Positions 12,310 through 24,736 of a stretch of 64,000 nucleotides of DNA are shown here, in pieces. Position numbers and translations under genes: made by a program. Every line of letters starts with the position of its first letter. Within the stretch, counting starts at the first letter, position 1. Source of the DNA: Multifurca ochricompacta. Lineage: Eukaryota > Basidiomycota > Agaricomycetes > Russulales > Russulaceae. A model generated the notes under the pieces. It ran no database searches. It was given only the letters and a program-made list of their open reading frames with translations, and had not been told where the DNA came from. The DNA lies in NCBI GenBank assembly GCA_022496185.1, contig WTXG01000008.1:124001-188000 (forward strand), given 5' to 3'.

Positions 12310-13420
12310 CATATTCGAAGGACCTGGAGTTGTTGTCTTTATGGTCCTCATGGTCGTTCCTCCTGGCGTGCCGCTCATGTACCTTTCGGTTCCAACGTAA
12401 CGTAAAAAAAACAGGTTTGATGCTGGCAAGTCCGTATCAGGCCTTTACCACGAGGCACATGAAAAAGTGAACTTTTGGAGGCGCGCTTTTGGGTCATGTG
12501 AGGTCCTGGCAAATGTATCAGTCATCTTATCTGTACCAACCATACGGACAACCATACGGACACTCTTACCCAGAACGAGATTCCCGTCTTTGCTGGCTTT
12601 GTCGTTTGTCCGAAAGTGCGATGAGAGCGTCAGTATGCAGGTTGCAAAGCGAGGACCGGTCCTAACGCAAGGGGCAAGGGAGTTTACCGTCGAATTGGTC
12701 AATCTTAGCACATTGCTCGCGCCTCACTTCATAGAACTGGCATTCCGACGTTCTATCCCCGTCAAATAGCATACATCCGAGGACGCGGATCTCGAAACCG
12801 GTGCGGCTGTATTCTCAGGGAGCAAGACAGAAATTATGTTCCTGGAGTTTACGAAGGCGCTTGGTTGGGTGGTTTACAAGGCCATTTGTAACACCGTCGA
12901 TGCCATTCAATTCATACGATTCCGTTTCCAGAAAACACAAGTCCATTGGCACCGCAAGCCCCCCACAAAAGGGTATTCAAGAGACGCCACCCCATTGCAG
13001 ATGCAAGGAGGCTGGCGTTCGTTTGACTATATGCGCACCGAATAGCATGTTTACCGTTCGTTCTATTGCGAAGCGATGACCCCCACCTGACGTTCAGAGG
13101 AACTAAGGGACGTAATCGACTTCGTTGGAGATGGTCCGAACGGTGGGCCAGCTCTCGGCAGGTCGGCTTCGATTCGGGCGCTCGTCTTCAATGCATTTAT
13201 GAACTATCCGGTGCTTCATGTGATACATTCAAAGGCGTTCTCAACACCCGCGTCGGCGGCAGGGAGTGAGTCAATCCTATCGCGCTCGGCTTCATTTTGC
13301 CTCCACTTGGTCCTGTCTTACACCCAATGAGCCTTGTGAGCGCGTCTTCAAGGAGCTGCGACTTCTGCCTAGGACGGAGGTACTCCTTTCCATGCGCTCA
13401 GGGGGCATCTTTGAGCCTTA
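12310..13420 (+). pseudogene. Decayed fragment of a P2B Ca2+-ATPase (third copy)
   Basis: Pieces in all three plus-strand frames follow the order of the intact ATPase copies in this window. They are: an M4-like VVPPGVPLMYL (12.34 kb); FGSCEVLANVSVI matching [17 protein letters not shown] remnants near 12.57 kb after a damaged phosphorylation site; GSKTE.MFLEFTKALGW (12.82-12.87 kb) matching [28 protein letters not shown] (12.99-13.03 kb) at the TGD-loop; VGDGPNGGPAL for [10 protein letters not shown]; and PNEPCERVFKELRLLP (13.33 kb) from the C-terminal cytosolic region. Stops, frameshifts and large internal deletions are frequent and DKTGT is gone, so it cannot encode a pump. It lies in direct orientation 0.6 kb upstream of copy A. 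Confidence 0.88.
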
Positions 13421-14032
13421 GGGGCTATAGCGGCAGGGGACATTGGATATAGGCGCGCGTTGATGTAATGAACAAATAGCATCTCCTTCGAAGCTGACGC
13501 ATTTTGCGGCTGGGGCTGGCCGAACCTTAGCATCTGCACCTCCACCCGTTGGGAAATAGGTTTCTTTTAACTTTCTGTCTTATGTTTGTTCCACCAGGTT
13601 TTAGATGAACATGAAGCTGTGAGGGCCGACTGCATGTAAGCTCGCATGAATGCATCAGCGGTGAGCCACCACTCTCGGGTTGATAATGGTGTTAGCAGTC
13701 GCGGAGAAGGGAAAGTGTGCTGCCCACACGCGTATTGTCGCCCGCTACCGCTACCTTGCTACTGGAAAGCTGTGACTACAACAACCAACAACCTCAAGCT
13801 AAAGAGTTAATTGTTTGTTACATTTGGACCAGTGTACTGGTACAAGTATGGTCGCCTGTGCGCTTCCCGTAAATACGTCCTATATATATATATTGGCTGG
13901 CCCTGGGAAAGAGGCTGTACTGATCCCCGTTCCCTTTCTCCTCTCCCTCTCACTTTCATTATAATGCTCTCTCCCAGTGTTATATCACCTTTTCTTTAAC
14001 ACTGTCCCCTCCCAGCCGTGTGCGGCGACGGC
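13421..14032. promoter_or_regulatory. Upstream region of Ca2+-ATPase copy A
   Basis: About 600 bases between the relic and copy A. It ends in a TATA-like stretch (tatatatatatat near 13882) and a CT-rich tract at 13925-14000, typical of fungal core promoters. No factor site is assigned. Confidence 0.45.
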
Positions 14033-17000
14033 ATGGCATCTGACGATCGTCCCACGTCGTCAGATAGATTTAACTCACCTTCCTCCCCTTCAGACAACCA
14101 TAGCTTTCTCTCTCTCCCTCCACCCATTCTGAGATCGGCTCCAAATTCTCTGGAGGTCTCAAGCTCTCCGGATCCACATGCTTCCGACGCATCCCTGCAC
14201 CCGCCCCCTTCCCCAACTTTATCTGCCCACTCTTTAGGCTCGATTCGTTGGGCAACTTCATCAATATCCCGCGACACCAATACTGAGGATCCCGTGGGTC
14301 TATCTTCGTTGAATATTTTTATCCCTCCGCCCCACAGGCATCATAGAATAGACAGCGCAGGTGCCGCATCAAGTACCAGAAGAAGTTTAACGGAAGGTTG
14401 TGATATCGAAGAAACTTCAAGTGTCGGCTTCAGCCCAGCCGCTCATTCCGACATCACTTGTGCATCCCCTTCCGTTTTTCACTCTCACTCAGGTGCAGGG
14501 TCACGTCCCACATCGGCGGCCTATTTCGTCAAAAACGCCAGACCTTTCTCAGGTTACAAGGGAGTTGAGTCCCCGCGTCATGCTGCTTTGAATCTCTATG
14601 AAGAAGCGGATCTGAATGCCGACCCTTTTCTATTCAAGCCACTTCAGCTCGCGAGACTGGTCGATCCCAAGGACCTAGAGACCCTCGAGAGTATGGGTGG
14701 TGTAGATGGCTTATTTCGTCATCTTGGGACGCACCTCACTCACGGCCTGAGAACAGCAGGTTCGCTGGAAATGGAACCTGTTCCAGGCTTCCCAAGTTCT
14801 CGTGGCGCACACGATGGGGACAAGAACCTTCACAAGCCAGACATCACCATCTCATCTCCCACTGGCGTTCCTGAAGGACTGCAGAGTACGATTAGCCTCG
14901 GAGGTAGTTCTCCTCCCCTTTCCACAGAATTTCCAGAGGACGTGTACAAGGCGTCTTTAGAGGACCGGCAACGCATATTTGGTCATAACATCCTCCCTCA
15001 ACGCCCAAGCAAGAGCCTCCTTTTATTGATGTGGCTGGCGTTTAAGGACAAAGTCTTGGTAAGTTTGCCATTACCCTACCCACTCTATTCTCGGGAATCT
15101 GATGTTCGCATGTTGTAGGTTCTATTGTCCATTGCGGCTGTAATATTGCTCGCTCTTGGCCTTCACCAGGACTTTGGCACGACCCACCCTGCAGGCGAAC
15201 CCCGAGTCGATTGGATCGAAGGTGTCGCTATCATTGTCGCCATTCTGGTCGTCGTTCTTGTTGGTTCGGTAAACGACTGGCAAAAGGAAAGACAGTTCAA
15301 GGCACTGAACGAAAAGAAAGAAGATCGACTGGTCAATGTGATTCGTGACGGTGTAGAAAGGCAAATTGACGTCCACCAGCTGGTTGTGGGTGATATTGCG
15401 TTACTTGAACCGGGGGAAATAATTCCGTGTGACGGTGTGTTTCTTTCCGGTCACAATGTGCGGTGCGATGAGTCTGGTGCGACGGGTGAGTCGGATGCGA
15501 TCAAGAAGCTGTCTTATGAAGAGTGCATCGCACTCAGGGACAGACAGCTCGCAGAGCTCGACCCTGAGTCCTTTGGCGAAAAGGGCCAGCGGAGTAGGAT
15601 CAACTTTTCCGGCTTGGATTTACTCGACCACACGGACTGCTTTGTCATCAGCGGGAGTAAGGTTCTCGAAGGAGTTGGTTCCTACCTGGTCATTTCTGTT
15701 GGAACGAAGAGCTTCAATGGCCGTATCATGATGGGTTAGTCACTCTCCCCTTCGTCAATTTCCCTTTCCTTACCAGACCCCATCTCCCAGCATTGCGTCG
15801 TGATTCAGAGAATACCCCTTTGCAACTCAAACTGAATGATCTGGCTGAGGCAATCGCCAAGATTGGCAGCATTGCTGGTGGACTCCTCTTTCTCGCACTA
15901 CTCATTCGATACTTTGTTCAACTTGGCACCGACAATCCCCACAGGTGAGCTCAGCGTCTTGAATCATTTTCATATTTCAGCGAACACTAAACCTTGTATT
16001 TCGAAGGACGTCGAGCGAGAAAGGTATTGCATTTGTGCAAATCCTGATCATCTCTGTCACACTTGTGGTGGTCGCTGTCCCCGAAGGTAATTGTTTAATT
16101 GTTTCTACTGAGTCGATTTGAAGGTCGGATGATAAGTTGGGATTTATTTATTTAGGACTACCACTCGCGGTCACATTAGCGTTGGCATTTGCGACGAAGC
16201 GAATGACGAAAGAGCAATTGTTAGTGCGGGTGCTTGGATCATGTGAAACGATGGCCAATGCTTCAGTGGTCTGCACGGACAAGACAGGTACCCTGACACA
16301 GAATGAGATGACTGTTGTTGCTGGCTCCATTGGCGTTCATGCCAAGTTTACTTGGAACCGTAGCAAGAATTGCAGACGGTCGGGCACGAGAACGAGACGT
16401 CGTTCGAACGCGAGGGACTTCGTCATCGATCTGGCCATGCCTGACGCAGTTCTCAGTCCCCAGCTGATGGCTTTATTCAATGAGGCCATTGCTATCAACT
16501 CCACTGCGTTCGAGGATCTCGATCCCGAAACCGACACGACCACCTTTATTGGAAGCAAAACAGAGACGGCTCTACTGGAGTTTGCCAAGGAGCTTGGTTG
16601 GGCGAACTACAAGGTCACCCGCGACGCCGCCAATGTCATCCAGATGATTCCGTTTTCGAGTGAACGGAAGTTCATGGCCTGCGTCGTTCGACTTTCAGAC
16701 GGAGGCCATCGTCTATACATCAAGGGTGCCAGCGAGATGCTGACCCGCAAGTGCACGCGCTATGTAATGACGCACCGCGAGGCTGCAAGCGAGGCCTTGA
16801 GAGGTAGCGACGTCGAGACTGCGCCAATTGGGGAGTCGGAAGCGGGCGATATCTCGGGCACGATCGAGTTCTATGGATCTCAATCATTGCGCACGATTGC
16901 ATTGTGCTATCGGGACTTCTGCTACTGGCCTCCTGATGGGATGGACATGAACGAGGCAAGTGAATGGCCATCATTTTGGGCATCAACAGCTTGGCTTATT

Positions 17001-18558
17001 GGAAATAGGTTGAATACGATGATCTAGCGACTGACCTCACACTTATCGCGATTACTGGCATCAAAGAACCTCTTCGCGAAGGTGTCAGAGAGGCCGTGGC
17101 CGAGTGTATCAAGGCTGGTGTTCCTGTGAAGATGTGTACAAGAGAGAACTTGCACACAGCTCGTTCAATTGCGAAGCAATGCGGCATCTACACTCCTGGA
17201 GGAATTGTCATGGAAGGCCCTCATTTCCGCACTCTCTCCCCTGATGCTTTGAAGGCTACTGTTCCCCGGTTACAAGTCCTTGCACGGTCCTCACCTGAGG
17301 ATAAGCGTATCCTGGTCGAGACACTCAAGGAACTGGGTGATATCGTTGCCGTTACTGGAGATGGCACAAACGATGGACCGGCCCTGAAGACTGCTCACGT
17401 CGGGTTCTCTATGGGGATTACGGGCACCGAGGTGGCTAAGGAAGCGTCGGACATTATTTTGATGGACGACAACTTCTCCTCTATCGTGAAGGCAATCATG
17501 TGGGGACGCTGCGTGAATGATGCTGTGCGCAAGTTCCTTCAGTTCCAGGTATCGACCAACGTCTCGGCCGTCGTTATCACCTCCGCCACGGCGCTTGCGT
17601 CACCGAGAGAAGAATCGGCGCTAAGCGCAGTGCAGTTACTTTGGATCAGCATTATTATGGACACTTTTGCCGCGCTTGCGCTTGCGACGGACCCGGCTTC
17701 CCCTGTCCTGCTCAACCGCAAGCCTGACAGGCAAACGAGTCCTTTGTTTACTGTTAATATGATCAAGCAGATCATCGGGCAGTCGAGTTATCAGATCGCG
17801 GTCATCCTTATATTTCATTTCTTTGGTTCACAAATTCTCGGGTTTCATCACGTCGAAGATTCTACGTTGCAGAAGCATCACGATACGATTGTGCAGACGA
17901 TGATTTTTAATGCGTTTGTGTTTGCGCAGATCTTCAATTCGTTCAACAGCCGGCGTTTGGACAGGAAATTGAACATATTTGAAGGCATGTCGAATAATTG
18001 GTACTTCATGGCTATCACTTTCATTGGTTCGATGTTTTATCCGAGCTTACATGTCCATAACTAACCAGTCATAAAAACAGAGATCGCTGCTCAAGTCTTG
18101 ATTTGCTTCTTCGGTGGCGCAGCCTTCCAGGTCACCCGCATGCGCGGCAGAGAATGGGGGGTTTCTCTTGCGATTGGCTGTGGTTCGCTTCCACTCGGTG
18201 CTCTTATACGTCTCACCCCCAATGAATCTTGTGAGCATGTCTTCAAAATATTGGGGCTACTACCTCGATCGGAGCTACTGCCTATGGCGCGCCTTGATGC
18301 ACAGCCTGGCCCTACATCTGATATTCAACTTACGTAAGTGATATCTGCCGCATTGCCCTAAGGGGCGCAAACGTTAATGGCCCGTTCTGTTTCAGGTCTG
18401 AACAGCCCGCGGCGCCCAGAACCACCCATCCTGTTGGTACGTCTTCTGGCGGCTCCAATTCATCCACCGTGCGTCAGTCCGGCCTTCCCCACCATAGATC
18501 TAGAAGCAAGAGTAGGGGAGGGTCGACAGAGGTCCACCCTCGTGTTTATTCTCACTAG
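14033..18558 (+). CDS. P2B-type Ca2+-ATPase (Pmc1-like), copy A, key residues altered
   Basis: The family pumps Ca2+ into the vacuole. Eight exons fit: 14033-15058, 15119-15734, 15791-15944, 16007-16086, 16156-16955, 17009-18026, 18081-18333 and 18396-18558. After a Ser/Pro-rich N-terminal region come the actuator (ATGESD), M4 [31 protein letters not shown] and [13 protein letters not shown]. Two otherwise conserved sites differ: the TGD loop reads CTREN, and the M6 Ca2+-binding segment reads WISIIMDT with Ser in place of Asn. Copy B and the family have CTGDN and WINIIMDT. An Arg-rich segment (16.35-16.41 kb) is also unlike copy B. The C-terminus lacks the [14 protein letters not shown] tail found in copy B. 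The start is MASDD at 14033; an ATG at 14018 is also in frame. The frame is open throughout, but pumping is doubtful. Confidence 0.9.
16956..17008 (+). other. GC-AG intron in Ca2+-ATPase copy A
   Basis: The donor is GAG|gcaagt and the acceptor aatag|GTTGAA. Skipping it restores MNE-VEYDDLATDL, matching copy B, where the same intron starts GAG|gtaagt (27770). Without splicing the frame ends at 17027. Confidence 0.85.
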
Positions 18559-21500
18559 GGCTCTGTAGCGACGCCCCCTACCTCCCTTCCATTAATCTCA
18601 GTATGACAACACTGTCGGGGCACACGTTCTTTCTATGCTCCATCTCACTACGACTGGCTATCACGCAGTCTTCTTACGCTACGTGACGCAGGATTGCGTC
18701 CATAAAGAATACCCATGCCATAATTGATGACTACCCACATCCCTATTTTTTGGTTTATATTCTCATCGGATGGTTCGCGATTCGGCATGATTTGGTACTA
18801 CTAGGTTCATTACTGACCCATCCCATGCTTTGGCTCATTGTTCTCTTGCAAGCTTGGTTGTACAGATCACCCTGTATATTTTGGAAGCACTCTTAACATG
18901 TTGTACTTCCGTTGTTTCCCCTGGGGTGTTGGAATTTATGTTATGACTCGATCACATGACTTGTGAACCTGTCGCATATACATCAACTTTCTGGTCACTG
19001 CGCTCAGAGCATCTCTTGTGGAGTGGCATGCTTAATGTTCGGTCTGGGGTCAAGACGGTCCTTGAATGCTGCTTCCACCATCAATTCAGACATTCTGGCA
19101 TCTTGGGCGTCAAAGCGCCGTCGCACCTTTCCCCGCGGTATCGGAACTCTGGACATGCTCTTACTGTCTTCTGGATCTTTGTGCACTATGTGATAAAAGG
19201 CGAAAACTTGGATGCAAAAAGGGACAAAGCACATTGGAAATTGTGCCCAAACAAACTCTGAACAACAACTCCTTCGCGGTGATGGGACCATGACCGTTGC
19301 GAGGTCTAGTGAGAAGCGCGGTCGCACCCATGCACTGTTTCCAAGACAATCAGAGCGGCGAACAGCGGGGAGCAACGATATACCGGACGGTAACCGATGC
19401 GATGATTGGCGTGATCCAGAGAACATGTTGGTATTTGGATTTGGTGAAGAGGAGTCTGAAGAGGCTAATCAAAAACCAGGATGCCGCCACCTGTCTTTCC
19501 CGTGGCCAGGTAGAACCGAGGGTGGGTCGATCAGGAAAGCCATCTATTAGAAAGAAGGTAGCCCTATGGCAAGTTCAAGCATGCGCGCCTGAAAACAGCG
19601 AGAAAGACGTACGAGGAAAAGGCTTATGGCAACTGAAGAAAAGGGGACACCATTCCTGGTTGATGGTCTTTTTTAAATTCTAGTGGCACATAATAAAACT
19701 GCCCGCTTCCAGTTACTGCTGTGACTTCCGTTTCAGGATAACGCTAATATAAGCCTATCGTTTTCGTTAATAACTGTACTGCTTCAACCCGCGAAAACGA
19801 CCAAATGATAATGATGAGAACCTAACCGCCAGCGCTGGAAAGCAGCCCGATTTAGGACCAAAATTCGGTGCAAGTATATTGGGCAAGATTCATGAGGAGT
19901 CTCACCGTTAGTTAACAGAACTCGGGTTCAGAGGTCGAATAGACGCATGTCCCTAACGTTTGCGTGCGTTCAAGAACGTGTCACCAATACTCCTTCTGAC
20001 GACACTGAGAAATGCTGAAGCAGCCGAAGCCAGTGGCAAAACAGAAGATTCAAAGAGATCGTTGAGGCGATTTCATTAGCCGATACACGATCGATGCTAA
20101 TGCAACGGGGAAGCCGAAGACGAAAAACAACAGCGAACGACACGCGGCAGACCATATTTCTCGGGTTGTTGCTATAACCAAGGCCAATGACATGCAATAC
20201 TTTATGGCCCCCAAAAATTGCAGACCTCTCGTCCAACATGAAACGCTCTGACACACGCCATATATGGCGACTGTGACCTACAAAAAAAGTAAAAGAAAAG
20301 AAAAGAGACGGTGGTGAAGAGGGTGTGCGTTAGCGTTTTTGATAGGACCCCCGACACTAATGAAGCACACATGTTACACAAAACGAGGCACTAGCCAAAG
20401 ACGAAATGGAGCAAGTCGTCGTGGATCATCCTCCAGCTCAAGGGCAGTTTGGGTGTTGTTGAGTCATGCATCCAAAGGGAAAGCAAAGAAACTGGCAAGG
20501 TGGGAGGCCATTCTGATGAAGCATGATGAAAGCGAGACCAAGAAGATCATTAGAAACACCAAGCGCGAAGGACTTCAGGTTCGATATAAATTGTTCTCTT
20601 TTCCATGCTCCCATGTTCTTGATGGATGTATGTTTGAATTGCCATTGCTGATATCGTCACCTAGCAGAGGAGAGACCGACTAGTCCAATAGTATTTTTTT
20701 TTAAAAGCCTTGTTCCCGACATTCCATCCGGTCTCATATTGACAGACAAATGCAAATGCGTACCCATGCTGAGCGGTCTTTTTCGGCGCTAGCGCAGATT
20801 CTTTCTCATCAAATCAAAAACGCTGATTGGGTCAAGGTGCACCTTTGACGAGGAAGGGTATCTGTACAGTTGAGGTCGGACGCGTACAAAGAGCACGCGC
20901 TTGATCCGTCGATCTTCATGTCGGGTGGGGACGATAGATCAATTTACACACACACACACACATCGAAGCCCCAGAAAAAAAAGTCAGTTAAGCGAAAACA
21001 TCAACAAGGCAGACTGGGTCCTGCAGGGTCAGACTCGCACAACCGATATGCTGAAAATTCCAAACTAAATGACTAGATCAAGAGGTGTGGGCCTACTATA
21101 CAACCCTAACCCTAATGCAGAGACCGAAGCGATTAATAATCGATGAGTTGTGATCTCTTATGTAAGATGTGTCGGCTGATTTGCCAAGCAAGCAACGGAA
21201 GGCTCGCCAAGGGCTAGAGAAATGCACAGCCATAAGAATGGAACCTACTCATCATCCAAGGGAATAGCACTAGCTCTCTTTCCTGTTCGTTGACTTCATA
21301 CACGACTTTATTATGGTGGTATTTTCTAGATGCTGGTACGTGGGTGCAGTGGGGGCAAGAGGACAAAGGGCGGTGCGAGCGGCAGTGCTGTGCTATGCTG
21401 TACAGTGCAGAGGATTGTTCGCAACTTAGATCCGCAAAAAACCGTCTAAACACAGTCCGGAAAACAGAAATCGCACGCACATCGAGCGCAAGCGTCCCGC

Positions 21501-21682
21501 AGCAGGCGGAAAGGGACGGTTTTAAAAAGAAAAAAAAGAGAGGGATGGTAAAAGAAAAAGAAAAAGAAAAGACATAGAGAAAAAAAAAAAAAGAAATGAA
21601 CAGACCTGCCATAATAAGTAGTTGCACAACCACGCTATATCAACAAAAGAGTCCTCGACAGCAGAAGGAATCCACGGACATG
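18559..21682. other. Intergenic, no gene recognised
   Basis: About 3.1 kb between ATPase copy A and the membrane-protein gene. Open frames at 19.0-19.7 kb (both strands) and 20.3-20.7 kb (+) have no recognisable family or intron pattern. The minus strand at 20.05-20.26 kb can encode a short hydrophobic stretch. There is a (CA)n tract at 20947-20960, and two telomere-like CCCTAA units near 21104 are too short to mean anything. Confidence 0.4.
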
Positions 21683-22905
21683 CTACCGCGGGCCATGGTT
21701 ACTGTACGCCGCCTGCGGACCTGGCGACACCCTTCCACCAGGATACCCGGTCCTCGGGCCAGCAGGAGATGCTCTTCCACTAAAATCCGCGCCGCCATAG
21801 GCCGCTTGTGCCCCAGGCGATGCACGTCCGCTCCCATACTCGCCGCCGTACGCAGCATCCGGACCTGGCGAGCGACGCCCAGCAAGTTGTGTCATCGGGA
21901 TCGCTTCCCCTGGACCAACCTGATCGAATGTTTGAGGGATGGGCCCACGATAAGGATCGTAAAAGGCCGCATTCGGGTCGTCGTGGTACGGTTGGTTGGG
22001 GTTGAGGTGTGGCAGTGGTGGGACGGCGTACGGGTCCGGGTAGAGCTCGGCAGTCGAATTGGCTGCGGTAGACGGTGCATAGCCGACCGAGTTCCGGCGC
22101 CCATCGGCAGTGGTATCAAAACCAGCACCACCCGTGCGGTTGGTTGGTAGGGGGACGTTGGTATCGTGTGCATTGAGTTCTGGCCATTTGATCTCTTCGT
22201 CTGAGGTTAAACGCGAGACAGGAGGTCAGCATGGGATGTGATAGTAGCGAAGGGGGGAGTGGAGAGAAAACGCGCACTGTCATTAAAGTCGTGCATCCGC
22301 TTGCGGGTGAACTTCCACACAAAGAAGCCAATGATGCCGAGGAGGGCAATACCACCTGCAACAGACAAACCGATGATAGTGGAGGTTGAAATACCAGAAC
22401 TACCGTCACTCGAGCCATCGCTGGCTGCAGTATGTGAAGGGGTGGATGAGGTAGACGGGGTGTCGGATACGATGATAATACTAGTGACGACCTGACCACC
22501 TTGATCTGTTGTGACTAATGCAGAAGTGGACTCGAATATGGAAGAAGGTGGAATTGTTGTAGTGGGTGGGGCATTGGAAGTGGAAGTGGTACTGGGGGGT
22601 AGTGTTGATGAAGAAGATGGTGGCGCGGTCGATGCTGAACTCGTAGATGATGAGGACTGGGTACTTGAGGGGGAAGCGGAAGAACTAGATGATGTCTGCT
22701 GTGTCGACGATGCCTGTGTTTGGGTTGGTAACGCAGGTGCTGATGAGGAAACCTCTGGAGGGGAAACAGTGATCCCTTGGCGGGGTAAGAGAATATTCAT
22801 TGCCATTGCGTCTAAAAGGTCATAGCGAGGTACGAGAGCAAAAATAAGGAAACAGGAAACGGTGAACAAAACGCACAGAGCGCGCAAGGGAGTGAGTGCG
22901 CGCAT
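21683..22905 (-). CDS. Ser/Thr-rich single-pass membrane protein (Mid2/Skg6-like architecture)
   Basis: Two exons: 22905 to about 22280, then from about 22200 to the TAG at 21683. The predicted protein has an N-terminal hydrophobic signal sequence (LCVLFTVSCFLIFAL). A long Ser/Thr/Pro-rich ectodomain follows, probably O-glycosylated. One membrane helix (STIIGLSVAGGIALLGIIGF) is followed by a basic stop-transfer patch (KFTRKRM). The cytosolic tail contains DEEIKWPEL and Gly/Pro-rich repeats around SGRASP and GGR. This layout resembles cell-wall stress sensors of the Mid2 type and basidiomycete mid2-like proteins; the sequence itself is too low in complexity to prove homology. Start chosen at MRALTP (22905), because the longer frame from 23037 would put extra hydrophobic sequence before the signal peptide. 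Confidence 0.72.
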
Positions 22906-23444
22906 GTTGTTGAGGAGAGCAAGAAAAAGGGGAAGTGAGGGAATGAGGAGGGAGTGTGAGAAGGAGGGTAAAGAAAAGTTTAAAGCCAAGCCAGACACAA
23001 AGAGGGAGAGGGAGACAGAGCCGATTGCCAAGGCCAATGGGCCGAAAGGCGGTTTGTGGCGGTGTTAACGGTTGATATCATTCTCATTAACGGCAACGAC
23101 GCCATGTACAGCACTCTTCAACTGACAGCGTTGCGGGTCTTCAAAATGGATATTTTACTTCAATACAATGAATAAAAAAAAAAAAAATATACCCTCCACT
23201 TTCAAGAGACTGAAAGACAGAGAAAAAGACAGAAAAAAATCATGCGGATCGTAAAAGCGAAAACGACAGCGTTATAATAAATCAGATGGTGTGGGTGGTA
23301 AATAACATAGGCAGCGGCGAAAACTAAAAAATTGAATTAATCATACCGGGCATCGTCCTTCAAAGTCAACCGATCGAAGCGGAGCCCTCCTATGAATCAG
23401 TCGTCAATACGATTTGAGCTCGAGACGATGCGCATGCACACCAG
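22906..23444. other. Intergenic, upstream region of the membrane-protein gene
   Basis: A short spacer holding the promoter of the gene at 21.7-22.9 kb and the 3' side of the next minus-strand gene. It includes an A13 run near 23177. No site is assigned. Confidence 0.4.
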
Positions 23445-24693
23445 TCATGAAGCCCCCCCAAATCCGAGGGCGCGTCCGACTTTCTTACTCTCATCTGGAA
23501 TCTCGCCAGCCACGACCAGATGCGTGGTCGACGGAAAGGAAGAACCCTGGAGCATATTCACCATGTTTTCAAGTTCATCACCAACGGTTGTCTGCCGCGG
23601 TTTCACTTCGTCCAACCTTGATTCAGGCTCGCACTCCGAAGAAGCCTCAGCTTCTGGATCTGAGACAGAAGGTTCCGCTTCGTTCTCACCTGGAGGAAAA
23701 GCAAGTTGCTCCGATGGATCGCCCTCCCCTACTTCAGGCTCTTCCTCCCCGGTCAAACCTTGCGACTGTGATGGGTCTGCATCCGATTCCACAATGACAT
23801 CCACCTCTGGCGCCGGTATATCTTCAAGACTTTGCTCTTCGTGGGCCTGTGCCTATCTATTGCGCCTTCATCATAGCTATCCTCCACTTCCTGTAGGGAA
23901 TGTACTCCCCCCCAGCATGCTCTTGTTCCTCCGAACCTATCACCTCCGAGGCCGTATTCGCCTCGGCATCTCCCACCACTTCCCCGCCAGCGGCTGCCTC
24001 AACGACAGCAGCTCCAACGTCCTTCTTCGCTCCCGCGTGTGCCCCACCTCGTGCAGTGGTAGAACCACCGCGAGAAGCCGTTCCGTTCCCACGCCTTGCC
24101 GTTGTCCCACGTTCAGGTGGCCGTGGAAGTGACACGACAGTGGTAGCCGTGCGAACTTTACCAGCCGAAGCCGCCGTCGGCTTGCTCAATCGCGATAGAT
24201 CAACTTTACGCGGTACGCTCGGAGGGGGAGGTGGAGGTCCAGCATTGCGCGCTTTAGCTAACGACGCAGCGGTCGGCGCGAACAGGCCTGATGCGGGCAA
24301 GGAGGGCCGTAGAGCGGTGACAGATGCGCCCGCGGCGATGGGATTTTTTTTGATGGTGTCTTCGGACGGGAGCCAGGCATCTTTGATCGTGCTGTGGCAG
24401 TTCCAGATGGCGTGGGAGACTTGATTGTGGTACGCGGGAGGGTTGATGGTGCGCTGCGGGTCCCCGTGCCTTTCGATGGTGTGCGTGGCGTTGGCGTTTT
24501 AGAAGGGGTGAGACGAGCATTTGTTGTGGATAGCCGTGAGCTAGATGATGTAGACTTTGAAGGAGATCCGGGTGTTTTTGACTTGGATGGCGCCGCAGAT
24601 GGGCGAGATGTAGAGGTAGATGCACGAGATTTAATCGCGGGTGCATGCGCGGTAGCAGGAGCAGGAGTAGGAGTAGGAACAGGAACAGAAGCC

Positions 24694-24736
<43 letters not shown>

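Noticed and set aside
12310..13420. C-to-T mutation pattern (RIP-like) as the cause of decay in the ATPase relic
   Set aside because: The relic shows mixed substitutions, indels and large deletions and is not obviously AT-rich. Without an alignment RIP cannot be supported.
21101..21118. Telomere-like CCCTAA units
   Set aside because: Only about two units, with coding genes on both sides. Too short for an interstitial telomere claim.
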